A DNA stretch of 64,000 nucleotides from CALWZE01 sp964645785 (GTDB taxonomy: Bacteria > Bacillota > Clostridia > Oscillospirales > Ruminococcaceae): assembly GCA_964645785.1 (NCBI GenBank), contig CAZYAV010000006.1:1-64000 (forward strand), in the 5' to 3' direction. A model generated the notes under the pieces. It saw only the letters and a program-made list of their open reading frames with translations, made no database searches and was not told the origin of the DNA. Shown piece after piece: positions 26,290 through 34,147 of this stretch (within the stretch, counting starts at the first letter, position 1; each line of letters begins with the position of its first letter). The translations under genes were made by a program, and so were the position numbers.

Positions 26290-26673
26290 TTATAGTGCGT
26301 CCACCATAGCGGACAGGTAGCTTGCGGAAACCGAGCTGTAGAGAAACCCGTCCACCAGCCCGTCCTTTTTGGCTTGCCGCACCTCGTCCGCCAGCTTTTT
26401 TTCGGCATTCTCGTCCACCACCAGCACGGTTTTGCAGCCGGGAACCTCCCGCTTCAGCCCATCCAGAAGCTTCAGCCGCGCCGCCAGGCCAAAGGCCGGA
26501 TAGCCGGTGACCTCCATCACCAGCACATTGGCAAGGACGGTTCTGCACAGCGTCAGGGTCTCGGCCGGCTCATCGCTCAAAACCGGCTCGAGGTCGGGGT
26601 CAAAGCGGCACAGCGATTCCGCGATGGCGTCGGCAAACAGGGCGTTTTGCATATCAATCACGATCCTGCGCAT
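26290..26673 (-). CDS. Stand-alone receiver-like protein with Glu at the phospho-site
   Basis: The 127-residue product begins MRRIVIDMQNALFADAIAESL and is one receiver-fold domain with no output domain. The normal phospho-acceptor position reads VLVMEVTGYP, with Glu where Asp is expected (residue about 54), and the conserved Lys is replaced in GFLYSSVSA. It probably cannot be phosphorylated in the usual way and may sit in a fixed, active-like state. It is preceded by AAGGGAGG, and a dispersed hairpin element lies in its leader. It lies 45 bp ahead of the solute-binding gene. Confidence 0.75.
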   Translation of the reverse strand: MRRIVIDMQNALFADAIAESLCRFDPDLEPVLSDEPAETLTLCRTVLANVLVMEVTGYPAFGLAARLKLLDGLKREVPGCKTVLVVDENAEKKLADEVRQAKKDGLVDGFLYSSVSASYLSAMVDAL

Positions 26674-26741
26674 GAGGCATCCTCCCTTAAGGTTACGCGT
26701 TTGCTTTCCGTTGTAGCCAGTATAGCGGAAAACGCCGTTTT

Positions 26742-26767
26742 GCGCCCTGTCCGCAGGGACAGGGCGC
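26742..26767 (-). promoter_or_regulatory. Perfect hairpin in the leader of the receiver-like gene
   Basis: GCGCCCTGTCC pairs with GGACAGGGCGC around 4 bases. It lies between the dispersed element and a possible -10 box TATACT (26724-26719), and could attenuate or insulate transcription. Confidence 0.5.
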
Positions 26768-26779
26768 GGGAATTTTGCT

Positions 26780-26875
26780 ATAAGAAAATTCGTCAACGGG
26801 GCAGAAGTGCGCGCCAATCCCCCCGGCATCCGCCGGCAGCGCGCGCACGGTTCCCGGAAGAGATGGAAGCGAGAT
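26780..26875 (-). repeat. Dispersed hairpin element, copy 2 (51-bp identical core)
   Basis: The core 26804-26854 is the exact complement of 10599-10649. Orientation relative to the following gene is the same as in copy 1. The rest of 26876-27126 has no recognisable gene. Confidence 0.85.
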
Positions 26876-27126
26876 TCTGCCGCAAAATCAAGCGCGATTC
26901 GCTTGTCCCGGGCATTGCGCACAGCCCGCCATCCAAAACGGCTGCCCCGCCCTATCGGCGCGCACACCGGCAGCATTTATGAATTTTTATGCAAAGCTCT
27001 ATGCGCGGAGAAGGCGCGCAGGCCGGCGGATTGGAGGCTGTGCAGAGCGCTTTTGCGCGCAGAGGCTGCTCCGCCCATGCATTCGCAATCGGCCGTTCCT
27101 GGCTCCTTTGCCGAACTTTTTCAGTA

Positions 27127-27181
27127 AAATCCCCGGCCTCCTTTGCCTTGACGATGCAAGGGGCGGAAGGCCAGGGATTTT
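27127..27181 (-). terminator. Terminator after the LuxR-type response regulator
   Basis: AAAATCCC-GGCC arms pair across about 30 bases that form a second, imperfect stem (CCTCCTTTGC with GCAAGGGGCGG); runs of T lie on both exits. Confidence 0.7.
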
Positions 27182-27203
27182 CTTTTATAAGCTCCTGTCC
27201 TTT

Positions 27204-27857
27204 TTATTCCGGCGCGTCGGGCTCCATGTCCTCGGGCAGGCTCGGGATGATGAACTGCCTGCCCGTCACCGCGATGGCCAGCCGCGTCTTGTTGGCGTAG
27301 CCGGTTTTTTGCAGGATGTTGGAGACATGGTACTTCACGGTTCGCTCCGAAAGGCCGAGCGCCCCGCCGATCTCGCTGTATTCCAGCCCGTCGCACACCA
27401 GGCGCAGCACCTGAATCTCCTTGGCCGTCAGCTCGGTGCTGTCGGCCAGCCCCAGCTGAACCGCGGGCGTCTTTTGCGGGAACAGGTGCTCCCCCGCCAT
27501 CGTGCGGTCCATCACCTCCAGCAGCTCCTCCGGGCTGAGATCCTTGTACCAGAAGCTGTCCGCCTTTGCCGCTTTGGCGCGCTCCAAAAAGCCGACCTCC
27601 ACCATCGAGGTCACAATGATAATCTTGATGTCCGGGAACGCCGCCTTAATCTCGGCGGCGGCCTCGATGCCGTCCTTGCCGCCCGCCGTGCACACGTCCA
27701 TCAAAATCAGATCGGGACGCCGCTGCCGGCAAAAGGCAAGGGCGATGTCCGCGCCGCTCACGCTGCCGGCAAGCGCGTAGGTTCCGCTGCCCGCAATCAT
27801 CTGCTCCATATACTTGCGGGGCATACGCTGGTCTTCCACAATCAGCACCTGTGTCAT
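27204..27857 (-). CDS. NarL/LuxR-type response regulator
   Basis: The start at 27857 has AAAAGGAGAA. The 217-residue product has a receiver domain (QVLIVEDQRMPRKY, phospho-Asp in LILMDVCTAGG, Thr/Ser in IIIVTSMVEVG, Lys in FWYKDLSPEE) and a C-terminal LuxR helix-turn-helix (ELTAKEIQVLRLVCDGLEYSEIGGALGLSERTVKYHVSNILQKTG). It follows the histidine kinase gene by 128 bp, so the pair is a probable two-component system. Confidence 0.92.
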   Translation of the reverse strand: MTQVLIVEDQRMPRKYMEQMIAGSGTYALAGSVSGADIALAFCRQRRPDLILMDVCTAGGKDGIEAAAEIKAAFPDIKIIIVTSMVEVGFLERAKAAKADSFWYKDLSPEELLEVMDRTMAGEHLFPQKTPAVQLGLADSTELTAKEIQVLRLVCDGLEYSEIGGALGLSERTVKYHVSNILQKTGYANKTRLAIAVTGRQFIIPSLPEDMEPDAPE

Positions 27858-27985
27858 GGCGCGTTCTCCTTTTCTGTGTAAGTGCGGCGCCGAACCGCCT
27901 TGCTCGGCGATGGCAGCCAATATACGGCGCACGCTAACGATAAGCGGGCGCTGCCCACCCCCCGCCGAAACCCGTTCGCCGGTTT

Positions 27986-29275
27986 TCAAAGCGGGCTGGA
28001 CGGTACGGGTACGGTGACGGTCAGCACAACGTGGGGCAGCGACTGGATTTCCATCCGCCCGCCCAAATTTGCCGCCTGGCGGCGCAGGTTGAGCAGCCCG
28101 CCCCGGGGGACGATTTCGCCCTGCGGGGGCGCGCCGTTGCAGCCGGCGCGCAGCGTGGCTCTGCCGTCCTCCTCGGTGACGGCGGCGCAAAGCTCGGTCG
28201 CGCCCGCATGGCGCACCCCGTTGGAAAGGCATTCCCGCAAGGCCAGCACAAACAGGCCGGCAGCCTCCGCCTGCTGCGGCAGCGCGCCGGTCAGCCGCAC
28301 CCTGACCCCGATAGTGGCGGCGTCGCGCAGAAACGCCGCCAGCTCGCCGTGGGTTTCCGGGGCCTCGTTGTCGCTTTTCAGCGCGCTGACAGCCTTTTGA
28401 AACAGGCGCAGGTTTTCTTCGGCATCCCGGGGCGGCGCATCCTGCCGCAAAAGCTGCCGGATAGCGACGATGCCCGCGCCGATCTGGTCGTGCAGCCTTG
28501 TTTTGGCCGCAAGGATCTCGGTCTCCTTTGTCAGCGTCTGCACATTGTCCGAAAGAGCCTTTAAATCGCGGGCAAGGGCTTCCAGCTTTTTTGTCTGCTC
28601 CCTGAGCTCGAGGCCTTTTTCGTACAGCGCCGTCACGTCCGAAAACACTACCTGCAGGTAAACCGTCCCGTCGGAGACCGTCACCGGGGTCTCGGCATAG
28701 CGCCACGCCTTTTTGTCCGGGAAGAGATAGGTGCGCTCCCCGCCGGCGGGCTGTACGGCGCGGTCAGCCTCGTCACAGGCCGCAAGCGCCCGCCGCAGCT
28801 CGTCCAAATGCTGCAAATCGCGCTGCGCCAGCATCCGGTACAGCCGGTGCAGCTGCAAATTGCACAGCACCGGCAGCCCTTCCCGGGTAAAAAAGCCGAT
28901 TCCGCTGGGCAGCGTGTCCATCGCCTGCTTGATTGAATGCAGGCCGAGGGCGCCGTCCTTTCCGGTCAGGCAAAGGGCGATTTTGCAAAGGAAAACGGCG
29001 CCCGCCGCCCCCACGGCAGCCCACAGCGCCCACACGGGCGGCGCAAAGCGGGATGCCCCCGAAGCGCCGGAGGTCGCCTGCTTATAAGAGACCGTCAGCA
29101 GGTTCAGCAGCAGAAACAGCGCCAGCAGCGCCCCCGCGGCAAGCCGCCGGCTCAGGCGGCTCCCACTTTTCCCGGCGCTGAGCAGCAGATAGAATATCCC
29201 GGCAAGCAGCGTGAAAAACAGGCAGATCAGCAGCGCCGATTGTCCGGAAAAGGAGAGCATCCAAAACGGCTTCAT
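27986..29275 (-). CDS. Sensor histidine kinase (DesK/LiaS-like)
   Basis: The ATG overlaps the stop of the upstream gene (ATGA). The 429-residue protein has two or three N-terminal TM helices, a PAS-like part (LPSGIGFFTREGLPVLCNLQLHRLYRM), a coiled coil, the phospho-acceptor box KTRLHDQIGAGIVAIRQLL, an N-box LRECLSNGVRHAGA and a degenerate G-box PRGGLLNLRRQAANLGGRME. This is the HisKA_3-type kinase class that pairs with NarL regulators, one of which is encoded next. Confidence 0.85.
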   Translation of the reverse strand: MKPFWMLSFSGQSALLICLFFTLLAGIFYLLLSAGKSGSRLSRRLAAGALLALFLLLNLLTVSYKQATSGASGASRFAPPVWALWAAVGAAGAVFLCKIALCLTGKDGALGLHSIKQAMDTLPSGIGFFTREGLPVLCNLQLHRLYRMLAQRDLQHLDELRRALAACDEADRAVQPAGGERTYLFPDKKAWRYAETPVTVSDGTVYLQVVFSDVTALYEKGLELREQTKKLEALARDLKALSDNVQTLTKETEILAAKTRLHDQIGAGIVAIRQLLRQDAPPRDAEENLRLFQKAVSALKSDNEAPETHGELAAFLRDAATIGVRVRLTGALPQQAEAAGLFVLALRECLSNGVRHAGATELCAAVTEEDGRATLRAGCNGAPPQGEIVPRGGLLNLRRQAANLGGRMEIQSLPHVVLTVTVPVPSSPL

Positions 29276-30906
29276 TCCCGCCTCACCGCCCTCCTTGCGC
29301 GCAGGGTAAAGCGCCACACGCCGTCCGCCATGCCGCTGCTCTCACAGGGGTGCCGCAGCACCGGAAGCGGGGCGTCGCACTCCATCTCGATGTGCAGCAG
29401 CACGGCGTCGGCGAGGACGCGCGCTTTCAGCCAGACAAAGCGCAGCCCCTCCAGCGCGGCCTCCGCCGCCTCCTCAAAAAAGTCATAGGCCAGGGTCGCG
29501 TCCCCGGTGAGGACGCGGACGCCGCCGGGAATCTCCGCCGCGCAGGATACCCCCATCAGCCGCAGGTTGGAAAGGGATTCCTCAAAACACAGGGACAGCT
29601 CCGCCGTGTCGATTGTCTCGGCCGTCTCCCCGATAAAGATCAGATTGCCCCGGCGCTTGATGTACGCGCCAATCACGGCCATCTGCGCCAGCAGCCGGCG
29701 CTGCCCGGCCGCGCCGCCCGCCTCGCGATACCGCGAAAGCAGCGCGCCCAGCTGCTCGATCTGCGGGGCGGTCGTCCCCTGCAGCAGGTCGTACAGCCGG
29801 TTCTTTTCCCGAAAGCCGAGAATCTCCCGCCTGACGCGGTAATTCTCCTGCTCCAGGTGATTTTTCTCCGCAAGCGCCTTCCGGTTTTCCTCCAGCCTGT
29901 CGAGCAGGGCGGCGAGGTCGGCGACGTCCTCCCGCCAATACACAAAGCCCCCGTCGATGGGGTGGCTTTTCAGCAGCGTGTTTTTGTCCAGATTGACCGT
30001 GCGCGTCTGCGAAGCGCGCATGGCGTCCGGCGAAAGCGCGCAGAAGCCGGCGGAGGAGCACCAGACATGCCCGGTTTGATCCGTGATCTGCGCGCCGGGG
30101 ATTCCGGCAAGGAACAGCTCGTCGTACCCGCTGTTGGTCGGGACAAGCCCGCACTGGATGCAGCTTTCCAGGATACCGGCAAACAGCAGGCACTGCACGG
30201 CCGTGATATCTCCGCCAATTACCTGCATCCACTCGGCTCCGCTTATATAAATGACGCCGTACACGATGGAGACGAGCAAAAGCAGCGCCGGCAGATACCA
30301 CTTTTTCTGCGCCACCCGGCATTGCAGCAGCATACAGCCAAAGGCGAAGAGCGCGCAGGCAATCTCCCACCCCATGACAAAATAATAGCCGGTGCCGTAG
30401 CCGTAGTCGTGATCGCTCCAGGCCGCCCCGGCGGGAAAGGTAAAGACAAGCCGGTGCGCGTCGTTTGTCAGTACCAGCAAAATCAACAGCAGGGTCGGCA
30501 GATACAGCAGCGCCGCCCGCCCGGGCAGGCGGTAGTGCTCCGGCTTGCCCAGCGACAGGGAGACAAACACCGAGAGCAGCGGAATCATCAGCATGGGGAA
30601 ATAGTACCAGTACCACAGATGGCGGCTGACATTTACGGAGAAGACAAAGAAATATTTCAGGCTGCGCACCGCAAACCAGAACACCATCAGCGCCGCAATG
30701 CCGGCAAAGTACCGGCGCACCTGCGGCTGCAAAATGCGGCGGCTGAGCGAAAAGCCCCAGCCCATATACAGCCCGATGTAGAGCATGGTGCGCAGCAGCC
30801 CCACCGGAACAGAGCAGATGTCCAGCTTCGCCAACACGCGGCAGAGCATGGCGCAGGCGACCAGCGCCGCCACCAGAACCCCAACCCTTCGGCTGCGTTT
30901 TGCCAC
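29272..30906 (-). CDS. 7TM sensor protein with kinase-like, probably inactive C-terminus
   Basis: The gene seems to begin at the GTG 30906 (AAAAGGGGG upstream). The 544-residue product has seven N-terminal TM helices of the kind seen in 7TM histidine-kinase N-termini, a small PAS-like part (GAQITDQTGHVWCSSAGF), a coiled coil (LLDRLEENRKALAEKNHLEQENYRVRRE) and a kinase-like end. Where the His box should be it reads REKNRLYDLLQGTTAPQ, with no His, and the N-box region (DFFEEAAEAALEGL) has no Asn. It looks like a pseudokinase sensor that could control the true kinase encoded in overlap with it. Confidence 0.75.
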   Translation of the reverse strand: MAKRSRRVGVLVAALVACAMLCRVLAKLDICSVPVGLLRTMLYIGLYMGWGFSLSRRILQPQVRRYFAGIAALMVFWFAVRSLKYFFVFSVNVSRHLWYWYYFPMLMIPLLSVFVSLSLGKPEHYRLPGRAALLYLPTLLLILLVLTNDAHRLVFTFPAGAAWSDHDYGYGTGYYFVMGWEIACALFAFGCMLLQCRVAQKKWYLPALLLLVSIVYGVIYISGAEWMQVIGGDITAVQCLLFAGILESCIQCGLVPTNSGYDELFLAGIPGAQITDQTGHVWCSSAGFCALSPDAMRASQTRTVNLDKNTLLKSHPIDGGFVYWREDVADLAALLDRLEENRKALAEKNHLEQENYRVRREILGFREKNRLYDLLQGTTAPQIEQLGALLSRYREAGGAAGQRRLLAQMAVIGAYIKRRGNLIFIGETAETIDTAELSLCFEESLSNLRLMGVSCAAEIPGGVRVLTGDATLAYDFFEEAAEAALEGLRFVWLKARVLADAVLLHIEMECDAPLPVLRHPCESSGMADGVWRFTLRARRAVRRE

Positions 30907-31155
30907 CCGCAGGACGCCCCCTTTTCGACAAATCCGTTCAAAAATTTCCGGCGCGGCCTGCGCGTTTGAACAGGCTCCGCGCGCGCCGGGCCGCTTATCC
31001 GCCCCAAAAGCCCAAAATGCAAAAATATTTCCGCACCCCTACCCTTTTGCGGGTTTGGGGTGGGGACAAAAGCCGAATAATCGCGTACATTGGCAGTACA
31101 GGCGGGGTCAGGGGCGGCGCCGCGCCCCGCTGTCCGGTACGGCATATTGGCACCA

Positions 31156-31164
31156 GTATAGCAC
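31156..31164 (-). promoter_or_regulatory. Possible extended -10 promoter for the 7TM sensor operon
   Basis: On the minus strand TGCTATACT fits an extended -10 element (TG-N-TATACT); no good -35 is visible. The 345-bp gap 30907-31251 is shared with the divergent SPFH gene; I find no clear plus-strand promoter in it. Confidence 0.35.
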
Positions 31165-31251
31165 AATTGCCCTGCAAAATCGAGGGGCGAACCGACGCCC
31201 CGGCAGCAGGCGACGCGCGCAAGGCACGCGCAGAGAAAGGAGCAAGCACAT

Positions 31252-32586
31252 ATGGGATTGATTAAAGCGGCATTGGGTTCGGCAGGCGGCGTAATGGCCG
31301 AGCAGTGGAAGGAGTTCTTTTACTGCGAGGCGATGCCCGCGGACATTCTGGCCATCAAGGGGCAAAAGCGCACCTCCGGGCGCTCCAGCAACACCCGGGG
31401 CAGCGACAACATCATCACCAGCGGCTCGGTCATCGCCGTGGCCGACGGCCAGTGCATGATGATTGTGGAGCAGGGCAAGGTGGTGGAGCTGTGCGCCGAG
31501 CCGGGCGAGTTCACCTACGACGCCTCCACCGAGCCGAGCATCTTCAGCGGCAGCCTGGGCGACGGCATCAAGCAGATGTTCGGGCAGATCGGCAAGCGGT
31601 TCACCTTTGGCGGCGAACCGCCCAAGGATCAGCGGGTCTACTACTTCAACACCAAGGAGATTATCGGCAACAAGTACGGCACCGCTTCCCCGGTTCCGTT
31701 CCGGGTCATTGACCAGCGCGCGGGCATTGATTTGGATATCTCCATCCGCTGTTTTGGCGAATACAGCTACAGGCTGGTGAACCCGCTGGCCTTTTATACC
31801 AACGTGTGCGGAAACATGACCGAATCCTACAACCGCGCGGAGATTGACAGCCAGCTAAAAAGCGAGCTGCTCACCGCGCTGCAGCCCGCTTTTGCGCGCA
31901 TCAGCGAGATGGGCGTGCGCTATTCTGCCCTGCCCGGCCACACCGAGGAGCTGTCTCAGGCGCTCAAAGAGATTCTCTCCAGCAAGTGGCGGGACAACCG
32001 CGGCATCGAGATCGGTACCGTGGGGGTCAGCTCGGTAAAGGCCAACGAGGAAGACGAGCAGATGATCAAGGAGATGCAGCGCGAGGCAACCTATACCGAC
32101 CCGACCCGCGCCGCCGGGGCGATTACCCGCGCGCAGGCCGAGGCCATGAAGGCGGCGGCCTCCAACACCTCCACCGGGCCCGCAATGGCCTTTATGGGCA
32201 TGGGCATGGCCGGCCAGATGGGCGGCATGAACGCCCAGAACCTGTACGCGATGGGGCAGCAGCAACAGCAGATGCAGCCGCAGGCCGCCCCCGCCCCGGC
32301 ACCCGCGGCACCCGCCGGGTGGACATGTGCGTGCGGGCAGGGCGGCAACACGGGCAATTTCTGCCAGAGCTGCGGCAAGCCCAAGCCCGCGGACGCCGCC
32401 GGGTGGGTCTGCTCCTGCGGCGCGGTGAACAAGGGCAAATTCTGCGCCCAGTGCGGCAAGCCGAAGCCCGCCGGGGTGCCCCAGTACAAGTGCGATAAAT
32501 GCGGCTGGGAGCCGGAAGACCCCGCCCATCCGCCCAAGTTCTGCCCCGAGTGCGGCGACTCCTTTGACGACGGAGATTTGCAGTGA
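31252..32586 (+). CDS. SPFH/band-7 protein with three C-terminal zinc ribbons (YdjI-like)
   Basis: The ATG follows GAAAGGAGC. Residues about 20-290 form an SPFH-type domain of the YdjI/virion-core-like group (EFFYCEAMPADILAIKGQKR, ESYNRAEIDSQLKSELLTALQPAFARI, KWRDNRGIEIGTVGVSSVKANEEDEQMIKE). A Gln/Pro/Ala linker (about 330-355) leads to three zinc ribbons: CACG...CQSCG, CSCG...CAQCG and CDKCG...CPECG. YdjI in Bacillus subtilis lies in the pspA-ydjGHI envelope-stress operon. This is the first of 15 plus-strand genes; it overlaps the next by GTGA. Confidence 0.88.
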   Translation: MGLIKAALGSAGGVMAEQWKEFFYCEAMPADILAIKGQKRTSGRSSNTRGSDNIITSGSVIAVADGQCMMIVEQGKVVELCAEPGEFTYDASTEPSIFSGSLGDGIKQMFGQIGKRFTFGGEPPKDQRVYYFNTKEIIGNKYGTASPVPFRVIDQRAGIDLDISIRCFGEYSYRLVNPLAFYTNVCGNMTESYNRAEIDSQLKSELLTALQPAFARISEMGVRYSALPGHTEELSQALKEILSSKWRDNRGIEIGTVGVSSVKANEEDEQMIKEMQREATYTDPTRAAGAITRAQAEAMKAAASNTSTGPAMAFMGMGMAGQMGGMNAQNLYAMGQQQQQMQPQAAPAPAPAAPAGWTCACGQGGNTGNFCQSCGKPKPADAAGWVCSCGAVNKGKFCAQCGKPKPAGVPQYKCDKCGWEPEDPAHPPKFCPECGDSFDDGDLQ

Positions 32587-33170
32587 AGCGCTGGGTGCGG
32601 CGCATCCTTATTTTGGTGCTGATTTTGCTGGTGCTGCTGGCTGTCGGGGCGCTGCTTTTCAGAATCTACGTCAAAAACCGTATTATGGATAATGGAATGG
32701 AGTGGGGCGAACGGATGAACGGCGAACCGGACTACCCTTTGACCGGGGCTCACACCTATGTGGATAACGGCGAGCTGTTCCCGGTTCTGCTGGGAACCTG
32801 GCAGAGCGACGACGGACGCTGGAGCGTGACCCTCACTCCCGTGCAGGACGACGGCTTTGATCTGCACATGGTTCTGACATGCGGCGGAGAAATGGCGATG
32901 GCGTGCGATCTCGACTATGTCTATTTCCTACCCCGCGGCTTGTACGACCCAACGGAGTTGCGGCCGAAAACATGGGAGCTCGGGCTCACCGACGGCAGCG
33001 GAAACAGTTTGGGCACCTTCATGGGGCTTTATTATGAGGAGGACTATGAGGAGAACGAGGGCGACAGGATCCTGACTCTGACGGTTTTACTCGAAAATGG
33101 CACATGGGAAACTGCCACGCTTATCAAACAAACTACCATACAGACGGAAAATTGTGAGGTGCAAACATGA
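32583..33170 (+). CDS. Membrane-anchored protein, domain shared with the lipoprotein at 38625
   Basis: The gene starts at a GTG inside the stop of the SPFH gene. The 195-residue product has one N-terminal TM (ILILVLILLVLLAVGALLF) and an external domain, roughly residues 55-185, that clearly matches the N-terminal domain of the protein encoded at 38625 (HTYVDNGELFPVLLGTWQSDDGRW against HTYADNPALFAVLEGRWASADGYW; LDYVYFLP against LDFVYLLP). It is beta-rich and lipocalin-like in feel. Function unknown. Confidence 0.8.
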   Translation: MKRWVRRILILVLILLVLLAVGALLFRIYVKNRIMDNGMEWGERMNGEPDYPLTGAHTYVDNGELFPVLLGTWQSDDGRWSVTLTPVQDDGFDLHMVLTCGGEMAMACDLDYVYFLPRGLYDPTELRPKTWELGLTDGSGNSLGTFMGLYYEEDYEENEGDRILTLTVLLENGTWETATLIKQTTIQTENCEVQT

Positions 33171-33580
33171 AAGGGCAGGGCTTTTTGAAAGTTACATCCA
33201 TTCTTATGATTATCGGCGGCGTGATCTCCATCATCGTGAGCGTGATTGCCGTGGCCGGTGTGGGGGCGCTGGTGGCGCTGGGAGCCGGCGCTGTTTCGGG
33301 CATGGGGCTGCTGTATTGCAGCACCGGGCTTTTGGTGGTTGCGTCGGTCATCGAGCTGATTGCGGGCATCAAGGGGGTCGGTGCGTGCAGTGCACCAATC
33401 AAGGCGGCCGCCTGCGTCAAGTGGGGCGTTATCGTCGCCGCACTCAGCGTCATTTCCATGATTGTCGGCCTCATCGGCGGCAGTGATTTCAGCATCGTCA
33501 ACCTTCTGCTGAACCTGATTCTGCCTGCGCTCTATGTGTACGGCGCAATTCAGATGAAAAACGGCGCGATGCCGCAGTAA
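33167..33580 (+). CDS. Small four-helix membrane protein
   Basis: The ATG overlaps the previous stop (ATGA). The 137 residues contain four hydrophobic helices, with GLLYCSTGLLVVASVIELIAGIKG in the middle. The pattern is that of small DUF-type integral membrane proteins; no family can be named. Tight coupling to its neighbours argues that it works with the SPFH and anchored proteins at the membrane. Confidence 0.75.
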   Translation: MKGQGFLKVTSILMIIGGVISIIVSVIAVAGVGALVALGAGAVSGMGLLYCSTGLLVVASVIELIAGIKGVGACSAPIKAAACVKWGVIVAALSVISMIVGLIGGSDFSIVNLLLNLILPALYVYGAIQMKNGAMPQ

Positions 33581-33738
33581 GCGCGCGAGAGGGAGAACCG
33601 GGAAATGCGTGCGCGAAAAACGCTCCCGCCGCTGCAGCGGCGGCGGATCCTGCAAACACCGGGTGCGCGCCGCATTCCCCGGCGAATTCCGCGCATCCAC
33701 AGTAACATTCACATAACCTGAGGGGGGAAATGGCAACG

Positions 33739-34077
33739 ATGAAAAAACTTACTAAGCTTCTGGTTCTGGCGATCGCTCTAATCCTGATTCTGTCCCTGAC
33801 CGCCTGCGGCAGTAAAGACGCGCTCGCGGGCACCTGGAGCGCCGATCTCGGCGACGACGGCACGATCACCTGGACATTCGATGGCAGGGGCAAATGCACG
33901 ATGGAGAACTTCTTCACAAAGCAGCAGGGGAGCTATACCATTGAGGGCGACCAGCTGACGGTGTTGCTCGAGCTCTGGGACGAGCCGAGCGTCTACACCT
34001 TCAACGTGGACGGGGACAGCTTCACCCTGGAGGAAAATTCGGGTCTCGGGATTTCGGGGACGTTTGCCAAGCAGTGA
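33739..34077 (+). CDS. Small lipoprotein, lipocalin-like
   Basis: I prefer the second ATG (33739, MKKLTKLLVLAIALI) since AGGGGGG is 11 bases from it but only 2 from the first. The 112-residue product has a lipobox (LSLTACG), then one compact beta domain (LAGTWSADLGDDGTITWTFD ... YTIEGDQLTVLLE ... FTLEENSG). The GTW/ITGxW-like opening recalls lipocalin-like DUFs common in gut Firmicutes. It is an exported, membrane-tethered protein of unknown role. Confidence 0.8.
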   Translation: MKKLTKLLVLAIALILILSLTACGSKDALAGTWSADLGDDGTITWTFDGRGKCTMENFFTKQQGSYTIEGDQLTVLLELWDEPSVYTFNVDGDSFTLEENSGLGISGTFAKQ

Positions 34078-34147
34078 CGCGGCGCGGCCGCGTCGACAAG
34101 CACACACCGGCGTCCCGCGCGGGGCGTTGATCTGAGGAGGTTGTGAA

